Positions 16,516-23,700 of a DNA stretch of 33,111 nt are shown one piece after another. A program made the position numbers and the translations under genes. Source of the DNA: Sulfurospirillum sp964441765 (GTDB taxonomy: Bacteria > Campylobacterota > Campylobacteria > Campylobacterales > Sulfurospirillaceae); assembly GCA_964441765.1 (NCBI GenBank), contig CAYTVI010000016.1:1-33111 (forward strand). The letters are read 5' to 3'. The notes below the pieces were generated by a model that was not told the DNA's origin, made no database searches, and saw only the letters and a list, made by a program, of their open reading frames with translations. How positions within the stretch are numbered: the first letter of the stretch is position 1; every line of letters starts with the position of its first letter.

Positions 16516-16536
16516 ATTAAATTCTAGGAGATTTCA

Positions 16537-18240
16537 ATGACCTCTGAGGCTGTAGATTTATTAGATTTAACGCTAACAACTTTCCCTAAAGATAAAAAAG
16601 TAACAGTATTTTCATATGGTAGTATTTATCAATCTGAAACCAATTATTCTATAGCAGTAATTTTAAAAGAACTTTATCAAGAAAATCCTGCTTATATGGT
16701 GTCATTCATCAATTTGAAAGAATTATTTGCATTTCCTCTTGGTACTGTTATTGACAACCAACGAAAGACAGGATTAAATTCAGGTAGTATTGATTCATTT
16801 GAAATAAATATTCATTCTGGCTTATTAGAACAAAAAAAACTAAAAGATATCCCTCAATTAGAAGCCTTTATGGAGCAAATACCAGCAAAAATTAATGGAT
16901 ATGGTGCTCTGTGGCATAAGTATCAACAAAACTACTCTGTATTTACAGATACAAATGGTAGAACTATCATTTTCCCTCATTATGAAATTGCTAGGTATTT
17001 TTATTTTACATCATCCTCAATGACAAGACAACTCATGGCCGTATCATCAGAGCATAATGCATTACTAGATGGTTTATATAAAAAAGTCAAATTAGAAAAT
17101 GGGAAAGGAGAAATAAATCTCAAATTTAATGCCAATAGTAACGATGCTGAAAATATTTTTCGGTTTGTAATTGATCCTTATGCAAAAAATATGTGGCATC
17201 AAGTTCGTAGAGATTTGTCAGCAAGCAAACTAACAATAGTTGAAGAAAAAAAACGCAGAGGGTTTAAAGACTTTTCTCCCGAAATGATACTATCAGCAAA
17301 TTTTCCAACTTACGGAAAAAGTACTTTTACTGCAAGAGTTAAAAACATCGATGAGAATACATTATTAGTTCTTAGAATATTACAAGAAGATACGTTCTAT
17401 CCATTTGAAAGCTTAAAAGTTATTAGAGAATTTTCTAACGGGAAAGAAGAGATAATTGGTGTTATCAAGAAAAAAGCACCAAATAAAAAGAATTTAACAC
17501 ATAAAGTCAAACCAACGACTCCAAATACTGCATATACAACTGTTAATGTTATAGATCATGATGCAGATGATAGTTTAGAGGCAAAACTCGACTTGTTAAA
17601 TAAAACCATAGAATTTGAAACAAAAATAATCGACGAAGAAGAGAAAGATGTTACTAGAAGCGATGATGCAACTGACAAAGAGCTTGATTTAAGCGCTAAA
17701 GATGCAGAGGGGCAAGGCAATTTAAATACAGCAGAAGAAAACTTAAAAGAACAAGATGATGATGAAAGAGATTTTATTACACTTGAAGATTTCAAAAAAA
17801 TGCTCATCTACTGTGCTGAAATCAACAATGATTTTTCATATAAAATTCTCAAAGATAGTAAGCTGCCACAAAAGCCTGAAAAAGATGAGAAAAGTCGATA
17901 TCAATGGAAAAGATCAAAACTATCCGATGGCATTACTCCAAGAAAATATATTGTTGTAGAAATCAAGTTTCAAGAAATAAAATTTGTGGTTATTGAAATT
18001 CAAAAAGATATCATCGTAGAGGCCATGAGTACCCTTATGATTGATGATTCACATAATAATATAGATGCTTATATCATCGAAAAAATTATTTTGAATATCG
18101 CTAAAACGAGCAATAGTTGGTTACAAGGGCTGGACTTAAAAGTGAAATCAAAACCGTTTTACCATTCTCGTGAAAAAGAAAAAGTTGATATTCAAGATTG
18201 GGGCAGTCGATTTTTAAAAATGTTAGAAGACTATCATTAA
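16537..18240 (+). CDS. TnsE-like transposon target-selection protein
   Basis: A 567-residue protein, close to the length of Tn7 TnsE (538). I base the call on remembered TnsE sequence. Residues 146-157 (FPHYEIARYFYF) correspond to TnsE IPQLELARSLFL. An acidic low-complexity linker (about 340-412) matches the Asp/Glu-rich linker of TnsE. The C-terminal domain (about 416-567) shows DFKKMLIY, KLSDGITPRKYIVVEIKF, IKFVVIEIQ and a final DWGSRFL in the same order as the TnsE DNA-binding domain. TnsE directs Tn7 to replicating DNA and conjugal plasmids through the sliding clamp. The ATG at 16537 has AGGAG six bases upstream and lies only 21 bases from the last terminal repeat. No tnsABC neighbour is present. 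A divergent TnsE with an extended linker is the best reading. Confidence 0.68.
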   Translation: MTSEAVDLLDLTLTTFPKDKKVTVFSYGSIYQSETNYSIAVILKELYQENPAYMVSFINLKELFAFPLGTVIDNQRKTGLNSGSIDSFEINIHSGLLEQKKLKDIPQLEAFMEQIPAKINGYGALWHKYQQNYSVFTDTNGRTIIFPHYEIARYFYFTSSSMTRQLMAVSSEHNALLDGLYKKVKLENGKGEINLKFNANSNDAENIFRFVIDPYAKNMWHQVRRDLSASKLTIVEEKKRRGFKDFSPEMILSANFPTYGKSTFTARVKNIDENTLLVLRILQEDTFYPFESLKVIREFSNGKEEIIGVIKKKAPNKKNLTHKVKPTTPNTAYTTVNVIDHDADDSLEAKLDLLNKTIEFETKIIDEEEKDVTRSDDATDKELDLSAKDAEGQGNLNTAEENLKEQDDDERDFITLEDFKKMLIYCAEINNDFSYKILKDSKLPQKPEKDEKSRYQWKRSKLSDGITPRKYIVVEIKFQEIKFVVIEIQKDIIVEAMSTLMIDDSHNNIDAYIIEKIILNIAKTSNSWLQGLDLKVKSKPFYHSREKEKVDIQDWGSRFLKMLEDYH

Positions 18241-18355
18241 AGTATTTCTTATTAAAGATATGAAATTCATTTATTTTTAATTGATAAATAATCAAATTCT
18301 TTTAATAGAATATTTTATATAATGATTTTTCGATTTATTATACACAGGATTTTTA

Positions 18356-18760
18356 ATGCCTATAATGTATTGTAAAAGATATCAAGCTACAAGACAATGC
18401 CATAGCAAAAGAATCTGTATTAAACCAAATAGTGATCCAATTGATATTCTTGAATTTTCTTTTAATCATTCTGGACTTATCCACAATACTAATAGAACTA
18501 TTAACGATACTATATATAAAAGTCTTAGGGACTATTATTACAATCCTAATTTAACAGAATATCAAGCTATTTTAGATTTAATAACAGAAGTATATTCAAT
18601 TTCTAACTTACATAATGCCTATAAGGTTAAAGTAGCTGTTAGATATATATTACAAGAACATTTTTCAATAAATGTCGATTTAATGATTGGATTAGTATTA
18701 GCTAGTACGCATGATTATATTTATATATGTGATCATTCTGAAATATCAAGAGCTAATTGA
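18356..18760 (+). CDS. Hypothetical 134-residue protein in the transposon
   Basis: Not recognised. The ATG at 18356 follows AGGAT at a normal distance, 115 AT-rich bases after the tnsE-like gene. The N-terminus MPIMYCKRYQATRQCHSKRI has three cysteines (6, 15, 21) and several basic residues, which could form a small metal-binding or nucleic-acid-binding head. The rest is a mix of helices with no obvious membrane segment, ending YICDHSEISRAN. Its stop overlaps the Shine-Dalgarno region of the next gene, so the two are co-transcribed. Function unknown; cargo or an accessory transposition factor are both possible. Confidence 0.6.
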   Translation: MPIMYCKRYQATRQCHSKRICIKPNSDPIDILEFSFNHSGLIHNTNRTINDTIYKSLRDYYYNPNLTEYQAILDLITEVYSISNLHNAYKVKVAVRYILQEHFSINVDLMIGLVLASTHDYIYICDHSEISRAN

Positions 18761-18774
18761 GAGGAGATAGTAGA

Positions 18775-19161
18775 ATGAGTACAACAAATCTTTCAGAATT
18801 TGTCAAAGCATTAAAGAATAAAGAACAATCTGCCATTGATCTTGTCACAGAAGCTTTAGACAATGCATCTTTAGTAGTACCTCTTGATTCTAAGCAGTAC
18901 GTGCAAACTGAAGCTAAGAGTTATACGGAATTAGTTTGCTCATATAATGTTTTTTATACATTAGCACAAGTGAAATATAAAACAAAAAATGGTGGGGATC
19001 ATACGAGTGGCGAATTGACAATACACGGAGTTTTTATGCCTATTACATACCAACCAGTACAAGAGACTCTAGAACTAATTAATGAAATTGCAAATGAAAT
19101 TAGAATTAGACATAATTTTGAGAGCATTCGTCGTATTAATCCTTTAGGTGATAAAGAATAA
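18775..19161 (+). CDS. Hypothetical 128-residue protein in the transposon
   Basis: Not recognised. I start it at the ATG 18775 because AGGAG lies eight bases upstream; an in-frame TTG at 18757 is less likely. The product begins MSTTNLSEFVKALKNKE, is soluble, and has an N-terminal helix, a central part with beta-strand character (YNVFYTLAQVKYKTKNGGDHTSGELTI-like, in pieces) and a C-terminal helix with repeated IANEIR/IRHNFESIRR. It is the last gene before a strong terminator, so the short gene pair forms one unit. A cargo role such as defence or a toxin-antitoxin-like pair is speculative. Confidence 0.6.
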   Translation: MSTTNLSEFVKALKNKEQSAIDLVTEALDNASLVVPLDSKQYVQTEAKSYTELVCSYNVFYTLAQVKYKTKNGGDHTSGELTIHGVFMPITYQPVQETLELINEIANEIRIRHNFESIRRINPLGDKE

Positions 19162-19175
19162 ATTTTTTGATGTAC

Positions 19176-19208
19176 AATAGAGAATCTTAACAAGGTTCTC
19201 TATTTTTT
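19176..19208 (+). terminator. Strong Rho-independent terminator after the transposon gene block
   Basis: AATAGAGAATCTT and the complementary AAGGTTCTCTATT form a 13-bp stem with one G-T pair and a three-base loop, followed by a run of six T (19203-19208). It lies 15 bases after the stop of the 128-residue gene. Confidence 0.9.
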
Positions 19209-19522
19209 CACTATATTTCTCTTTCTTTCATACTAATTTTATTATAAAATCTTCATATCTTAAATAGTTTTAATGGCACACTTGCTTACTGGAAATTTCA
19301 AGACAAAGATTTTTTGTAAATCATTTTATGTTGTATTCAAACGTAAAAGTTTTGAAAATAATTATTTATATTTCAAAAATAAATTTCTGCAATAACTTGG
19401 CTATTTCTTAACTGCATCTTCATTACTATTTTTTAATTTACAGCAATAAATTTATATTTATTTCTCTTAATTTGTAACGATAGTTATAATATAATTGTGC
19501 TAAATAAATTAAAAGGATGGTA
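19209..19522. other. AT-rich non-coding gap before the chrB-like gene
   Basis: About 310 bases without a convincing gene. A TATAAT at about 19485-19490 (in GTTATAATATAATTG) is a candidate -10 box for the chrB-like gene. A short inverted repeat TTTTGAAA...TTTCAAAA spans about 19348-19376. I see no transposon end repeat, tRNA or remnant of comM here. Confidence 0.5.
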
Positions 19523-20065
19523 ATGATTCCACAAAATTGGCTATTACTTACCTATAAAGTACCAGCAGAGCCATCAAAGAAACGCATTGCCTTGTGGCGA
19601 AAACTCAAAGGCATGGGAGCAGTTTATCTTCAAAATGGTGTATGCATATTACCAAAAAATGATGATTATACTCGTCGCTTAAAGATGATAGAAAATGAAA
19701 TCAAAGAGATGGCAGGCGAATCAGTGCTTTTAGAAACCATAGCACTCGATCAAACGCAAGAAGATAAAGTGGTCTCTCGTTTTAAGGCAGACCGCAATGA
19801 AGAATATATTGAGTTTTTAGATAAATGCAAAGATTTTGAGGCAGAAATTGCTAAAGAAACTGCTGCTAAACATTTTACTTACGCAGAACTTGAAGAAAAC
19901 GATGTGGATTTAAAAAAATTGCAATCCTGGCTTGAGAAAATTCAAAAACTTGATTTTTATGGTGCACCTTTGTCTATAGAAGCAGAACAAAGACTTCAAG
20001 AGTGTGAAGCGCTACTAGATAGTTACGCTAAAGTAGTCTTTGAATCCCATGACGAAAATCGATAG
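19523..20065 (+). CDS. ChrB N-terminal-domain protein (chromate resistance-associated)
   Basis: A 180-residue cytosolic protein. The start MIPQNWLLLTYKVPAEPSKKRIALWRKLKGMGAV (described in parts) fits the ChrB N-terminal family: WLLL.Y..P, RxxxWR.LK..GAvyLQ.gV.vLP. The longer ChrB proteins add a rhodanese-like C-terminal half, which is absent here; instead residues 90-180 are a charged helical tail. ChrB-type proteins act in chromate sensing and resistance. The ATG at 19523 is preferred over 19517 because AAAAGG sits six bases before it. The MFS gene follows after 36 bases with its own Shine-Dalgarno, suggesting one operon. Confidence 0.72.
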   Translation: MIPQNWLLLTYKVPAEPSKKRIALWRKLKGMGAVYLQNGVCILPKNDDYTRRLKMIENEIKEMAGESVLLETIALDQTQEDKVVSRFKADRNEEYIEFLDKCKDFEAEIAKETAAKHFTYAELEENDVDLKKLQSWLEKIQKLDFYGAPLSIEAEQRLQECEALLDSYAKVVFESHDENR

Positions 20066-20101
20066 CAGTATTTGACATATATCTGCCAAAAGGAGCTTAT
20101 G

Positions 20102-21358
20102 ATGTTAGAAAATGAAGATGATGCAATATCAAAGTCCGATGAGAAAAAGTGGCTTAATAAAACCGTAATAGGCGCTGGTATTACCAGTGGATTTGGTGAT
20201 TTATGTTATGAAAGTACCACCGTCATTTTACCAGGCTTTTTAGCTGTACTAGGAATTCCTGCCGCTGTGCTTGGTGTGATTGAAGGTGCTGCAGATGCGT
20301 TAGCGAGCTTTACGAAGATGGCATCTGGATATATTGCTGATAAACTGGGGCACCGAAAACTTTTAGTTTTAATTGGTTATGGATTAACACCCCTAGGGCA
20401 ACTCTTCATTGCCTTTGCAACAGGATGGTTACTCATTCTTATCGGACGGCTGATTTCATGGTTTGGGAAAGGGTTAAGAGGTCCATTACGTGATGCCATT
20501 GTGATTCAATCTGTCACTCCTACAACCAAAGGGCGTGCTTTTGGATTTCATCGTGCATTTGATACCGTAGGCGCAGTTATTGGTCCATTGCTCGGTGTTG
20601 CTATTTTGGAATGGGCACAAAACCTACAGTTTGAAAGCCCATCCGATCCATTTCGTTTAGTATTATGGCTCTCTGTTATTCCAGGTGTTCTGGCAGTTGT
20701 CTCTTTTTTAACATTGGTTAAAGATCCAGAACATTCACCTAACCCTGCATTAAAATTTTTCAGTACCCTCAAAGGCTTACCCAAAAAATTTAAACGCTAT
20801 CTTGGTGCGGTTGGTATTTTTGGTATTGGTGATTTTTCACATAGTCTTCTCATTCTAGCAGCAACAACACTTTTAAGTCCATCACTAGGCATTGTCAAAG
20901 CAGCACAAGTCGCAGGGCTTTTATATGCAGGACGTAATGTTGTCCAAGTGATTACCTCTTATCCCATTGGTTTAGTAGCGGATCGTTTTGGACATCTTAG
21001 TATGCTTGTACTTGGCTATTTCTTAGGTGTTTTAACTGCTTTTTTATGCGCGTGTGCGTTTTGGTTTTCTATTGATACTATCTTATTTTGGTGTGTGATC
21101 TTTTTTGTTGCAGGTCTTTATGTCAGCGTGCAAGAAGCGTTAGAACCTACTGTAACGGCTGAAATGGTGAGTACAGAGACATTAACGATTAGCTATGGAG
21201 CTTTAGGAACGGTGAATGGCGTTGCTAAATTTATCTCAAGTGCAACAGTAGGTGTCGTTTGGACAGCTGCATCACCACTGATTGCGTTTATATTAGCCAC
21301 ACTGTTTATGGGTGTTGGAACATTAGCTATGCGTTATGTAAAAAAAGGATTTGTATAA
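20102..21358 (+). CDS. MFS transporter downstream of the chrB-like gene
   Basis: A 418-residue inner-membrane protein with a soluble, acidic N-terminus (MLENEDDAISKSDEKKWLNK) and twelve hydrophobic segments. The loop after TM2 reads SGYIADKLGHRKLLVLIGYG, a motif A variant, and ISWFGKGLRGPLRDAIV is a strongly conserved stretch in this MFS subfamily. The second half repeats the motif as IGLVADRFGHLSMLVLGY. I choose the second of two adjacent ATGs, since AGGAG then lies six bases upstream. The pairing with ChrB suggests export of an oxyanion such as chromate in place of ChrA, but that is inference. It ends in a convergent hairpin shared with the DUF190 gene. Confidence 0.8.
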   Translation: MLENEDDAISKSDEKKWLNKTVIGAGITSGFGDLCYESTTVILPGFLAVLGIPAAVLGVIEGAADALASFTKMASGYIADKLGHRKLLVLIGYGLTPLGQLFIAFATGWLLILIGRLISWFGKGLRGPLRDAIVIQSVTPTTKGRAFGFHRAFDTVGAVIGPLLGVAILEWAQNLQFESPSDPFRLVLWLSVIPGVLAVVSFLTLVKDPEHSPNPALKFFSTLKGLPKKFKRYLGAVGIFGIGDFSHSLLILAATTLLSPSLGIVKAAQVAGLLYAGRNVVQVITSYPIGLVADRFGHLSMLVLGYFLGVLTAFLCACAFWFSIDTILFWCVIFFVAGLYVSVQEALEPTVTAEMVSTETLTISYGALGTVNGVAKFISSATVGVVWTAASPLIAFILATLFMGVGTLAMRYVKKGFV

Positions 21359-21382
21359 ACAAATCGATCCAAGATCTCATGT

Positions 21383-21418
21383 GAATATGGTGTAATTTTC
21401 TTAGATTACACCATATTC
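21383..21418. terminator. 14-bp hairpin between convergent genes, overlapping the DUF190 3' end
   Basis: GAATATGGTGTAAT (21383-21396) and ATTACACCATATTC (21405-21418) are perfectly complementary with an eight-base loop. One arm lies inside the DUF190 coding end (stop at 21401-21403). There is no T-run on either side, so it may be a weak bidirectional terminator or RNA end structure. Confidence 0.55.
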
Positions 21419-21712
21419 AATCGCACATTTGGTGTAAAAAATCTGCTGGTTTTCCTCTTTTAAGAATGTAAAGAGTGCTTCGCATTGAGCTTCTGTGACA
21501 TTCATAATCAACTCAATAGGTTGTTCTGCTAACTCAAAAAAAGAGGCAGCGTGCCATTTACCATCCCGTCCAATTCCTTTACTGGCATTCATGACCGTAA
21601 TACCTTGAACACCCAAATATTGAGCGCTTTTTTCAAGCCATTCAATGAGGTTCTCACCATCACGGTGTTCTCGGTTTTGAAGGGTGGAAAAAACCAATTG
21701 ATACCCTTTCAT
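21401..21712 (-). CDS. DUF190 family protein
   Basis: A 103-residue cytosolic protein of the DUF190 family, which often accompanies CrcB fluoride channels. The fold is PII/GlnK-like (ferredoxin-like, about 100 residues): a first strand GYQLVFSTLQ, a helix with LIEWLEKSAQYLGVQGITVMNAS-type sequence, the glycine-rich KGIGRDGKWHAASFFEL and a second half LIMNVTEAQCEALFTFLKEEN. Proposed to modulate its membrane partner, but without proof. Its ATG overlaps the crcB stop by four bases (ATGA), so the two are translationally coupled. The last codons form one arm of the convergent hairpin. Confidence 0.82.
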   Translation of the reverse strand: MKGYQLVFSTLQNREHRDGENLIEWLEKSAQYLGVQGITVMNASKGIGRDGKWHAASFFELAEQPIELIMNVTEAQCEALFTFLKEENQQIFYTKCAIEYGVI

Positions 21713-22101
21713 GCAATTCCTTTATGCTGAAGTAATGAAAATGTTGCCATACCTAAAAGTGTCATAATAAGTGATCCACCCACATGCAACGCTACACCTA
21801 TAAAGAGAGTTGTGAGTTTTTGTTCTTGTAGAAGTGAAACCATTTCAGCACTAAACGTACTAAAAGTGGTAAGTCCTCCTAAAAAGCCTGTAATAATTAA
21901 AAGTCTCCATTCAGGAGAGAGTGAAGTATTATTGCTAAAAAAAGCAATGGCTAACCCTATCATGTAGCCACCCAACAAATTTGCTCCTAATGTTCCTATG
22001 GGTAAAGAAGGATAAATACTATTGAGCTTCGTACCTAAAAACCAACGTAGAAGCGCTCCAAATCCAGCACCTGTAAAAATTGCTATAAGTGAATACATCA
22101 T
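21709..22101 (-). CDS. crcB: Fluoride-specific ion channel CrcB/Fluc
   Basis: A 130-residue membrane protein with four hydrophobic segments, a dual-topology fluoride channel that forms dimers. Motifs: GAGFGALLRWFLG, PIGTLGANLLGGYMIG and GFLGGLTTFSTFSAE, the last holding the conserved Thr-Phe-Ser pore segment. It exports toxic fluoride. It begins 38 bases after the modC stop on the same strand, without a recognisable fluoride riboswitch in the gap, so it is probably transcribed from the mod promoter. Confidence 0.93.
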   Translation of the reverse strand: MMYSLIAIFTGAGFGALLRWFLGTKLNSIYPSLPIGTLGANLLGGYMIGLAIAFFSNNTSLSPEWRLLIITGFLGGLTTFSTFSAEMVSLLQEQKLTTLFIGVALHVGGSLIMTLLGMATFSLLQHKGIA

Positions 22102-22139
22102 ATAAAACCTATCAAGAGATGAATAAAAATTATATCTTT

Positions 22140-23012
22140 TTATGGCATAATCTTTACTATCGGCGCAAATGCTTTGGTACTCACGCTCACACTTGCACCT
22201 ATTTTTAAATTGATCGCCTCACTCTCATCCAATACCACTTCGACGATTGTATTGCCAATGCCAATGGTTGCAACATAAATACTATCATGCTTTTCACAAT
22301 CTAATACTTCACCCTCAAAAGCGAATTTACTGGTACTGTGTTGCGAAAGAAATACATTTTTAGGAGAGCCTTGATTAAAAATCTTTCCCTCTTTAAGCCA
22401 CAAAACTTGATCAGAGAGTTTAAACACTTCACTGCGATCATGAGAAACCATCAACGTAGCCAATTTAAAAATCTCATGGGTTTTTTTCAGCTCATCCTGC
22501 AGGCGCGAACGTGTTAGTGCATCCAGTGCAGAGAGTGGTTCATCTAAAAGCAATACTTTAGGCTCTTGTGCAATGGCACGAGCAAGTGCTATACGTTGAC
22601 GTTGTCCCCCTGAGAGCGTTGAAGGCAAGCGATGTTTCAATACATCAAGCCCCATTACATGTAAGATTTCTTCAGCTTTTTTCACATCTTTATGCGCTTG
22701 TGCAAACAAGAGATTTTCTAAAACACTCATGTGTTCAAACAACGCATAATTTTGAAAGACAAAGCCAACACGGCGTTTTTGTGGAGAGAGATTAATGCCT
22801 TTTTGACTATCAAACCACACCTCCCCATCCATTTCAATGGTTCCACTATCGGGCGTTTCAAGCCCTGCAATCATGCGAAGCAGTGTTGTTTTTCCAATAC
22901 CAGACTCTCCAAAAATCGTCCAAAACACCCCTTTTCCAAAGGTGCATTCTACTTCAAAATCAATCACACCCGTTGCCCCTTGGAGCTTTTTAAAAAGATG
23001 CACTTTAAGCAT
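22140..23012 (-). CDS. modC: Molybdate ABC transporter ATP-binding protein
   Basis: A 290-residue ATPase subunit. Walker A is GESGIGKTT, the ABC signature LSGGQRQRIALARA, Walker B VLLLDEPLSALD and the switch histidine lies in MVSHDR. The C-terminal 60-70 residues (FEGEVLDCEKHDSIYVATIG, then ISLKIGASV-like IGASVSVSTKAF) form a TOBE/Mop domain, typical of ModC. Its start overlaps modB by eight bases. A tungstate-specific system (Tup/Wtp) is less likely because the operon carries ModE. Confidence 0.93.
   Translation of the reverse strand: MLKVHLFKKLQGATGVIDFEVECTFGKGVFWTIFGESGIGKTTLLRMIAGLETPDSGTIEMDGEVWFDSQKGINLSPQKRRVGFVFQNYALFEHMSVLENLLFAQAHKDVKKAEEILHVMGLDVLKHRLPSTLSGGQRQRIALARAIAQEPKVLLLDEPLSALDALTRSRLQDELKKTHEIFKLATLMVSHDRSEVFKLSDQVLWLKEGKIFNQGSPKNVFLSQHSTSKFAFEGEVLDCEKHDSIYVATIGIGNTIVEVVLDESEAINLKIGASVSVSTKAFAPIVKIMP
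22655..22664. repeat. TTACATGTAA, only core copy right of the transposon junction
   Basis: Ten-base core of the recurring palindrome inside modC, encoding Leu-His-Val. Listed because it is the sole copy in the right half of the window. Confidence 0.65.
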
Positions 23013-23700
23013 GGAAACTCGCTTTCACTTCACTGCCTAATTTGGTATAAACCAACCATAAAATGGCAAATGAAAAGGCAAATAAGATGAGAGAATAACT
23101 GTGTGCCATCGTATAATTGAGGGCTTCAACTTCATTATAGATAGCAATAGAAGCCACTTTGGTTTGACCATCGATGTTACCGCCAATCATTAAAACCACA
23201 CCAAACTCACCAACCGTATGAGCAAAAGAGATGACACCCCCTGTGGCAAGTGAAGATTTCATAGCGGGCAAAACAACCCTAAAAAGTGTTTGTATTTGGC
23301 TTTTTCCCATTGTATGGGCTGCTTCGATACTAAAGCGATCTACCGCCTTAAATCCACTTAAGAGCGGATGCACCATAAAAGGTAAACTAAAAATGATAGA
23401 GCCTACAACCAACCCATCGAAATGAAATGCGAGTTGATGCCCAAAGAGCTCTTTCCAAAGTGCTCCTAAAAAGCCATTTTGAGAAAACATCAACAGAAAA
23501 TAAAAACCAAGCACAGAAGGAGGTAGAACCAAAGGCATCGCAATAATCGCCTCAAGAACAGCCTTAAAACGAATTTTTGAAAAGGCTAAATAATAGGCAA
23601 GAGGGATACCAATAGCGTATAAAAAAATCGTTGTAATGAGTGCTAATTCAAGCGTTAAACCAAAGGGTTGCCAAAAAGTGGGACTTAAGATTTCATTCAT
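23005..23700 (-). CDS. modB: Molybdate ABC transporter permease
   Basis: A 231-residue inner-membrane permease with five or six hydrophobic segments. AAHTMGKSQIQTLFRVVLPAM is the cytoplasmic EAA loop that contacts ModC, and HTVGEFGVVLMIGGNI matches the ModB/CysT family C-terminal motif. It overlaps modC by eight bases and the TOBE gene by four, so the whole set is translationally coupled. Confidence 0.93.
   Translation of the reverse strand: MNEILSPTFWQPFGLTLELALITTIFLYAIGIPLAYYLAFSKIRFKAVLEAIIAMPLVLPPSVLGFYFLLMFSQNGFLGALWKELFGHQLAFHFDGLVVGSIIFSLPFMVHPLLSGFKAVDRFSIEAAHTMGKSQIQTLFRVVLPAMKSSLATGGVISFAHTVGEFGVVLMIGGNIDGQTKVASIAIYNEVEALNYTMAHSYSLILFAFSFAILWLVYTKLGSEVKASFHA

Larger units (their letters stand above)
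15566..16516 (+). pseudogene. comM: comM, truncated at codon 302 by a transposon end
   Basis: ComM/YifB is a hexameric AAA+ branch-migration helicase that acts in natural transformation. Family members are about 500 residues; this frame has 316. Residues 1-301 are normal: the N-terminal ChlI-like domain, DFSDVLGQ, Walker A GSPGCGKS (238-245) and RPFRSPHHTSSRPSIFGGG. At codon 302 (base 16469) similarity stops inside the conserved GGG stretch, and the last 15 residues (CNFQQNLRLYNKTCD) are translated from the transposon end. Walker B, the arginine finger and the C-terminal Mg-chelatase domain are lost, so the product should be inactive. The missing 3' part is not found elsewhere in the window. 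The ATG directly follows the def stop. Confidence 0.9.
16469..19208 (+). mobile_element. End and first gene block of a Tn7-like (Tn6022-type) transposon; far boundary unknown
   Basis: The element starts at TGT (16469), exactly where comM similarity stops. Two TnsB-site-like repeats follow, then a TnsE-like gene, two unknown genes and a terminator ending at 19208. The block is visibly richer in A and T than the genes on either side. If the insertion followed Tn7 rules, the five bases GGGGA at 16464-16468 would be the target duplication. The end coordinate marks only the last position I can assign with confidence: no inverted copy of the terminal repeat, no tnsABC and no comM 3' fragment occur to the right, so the element may extend past the window or its other end may be lost. 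Confidence 0.7.

Noticed and set aside
16469..16536. Simple insertion-sequence interruption of comM
   Set aside because: No transposase of an IS family follows; the repeat structure and TnsE-like gene fit a Tn7-like end better.
22102..22139. Fluoride riboswitch before crcB
   Set aside because: The 38-base gap is too short and shows no fitting structure.
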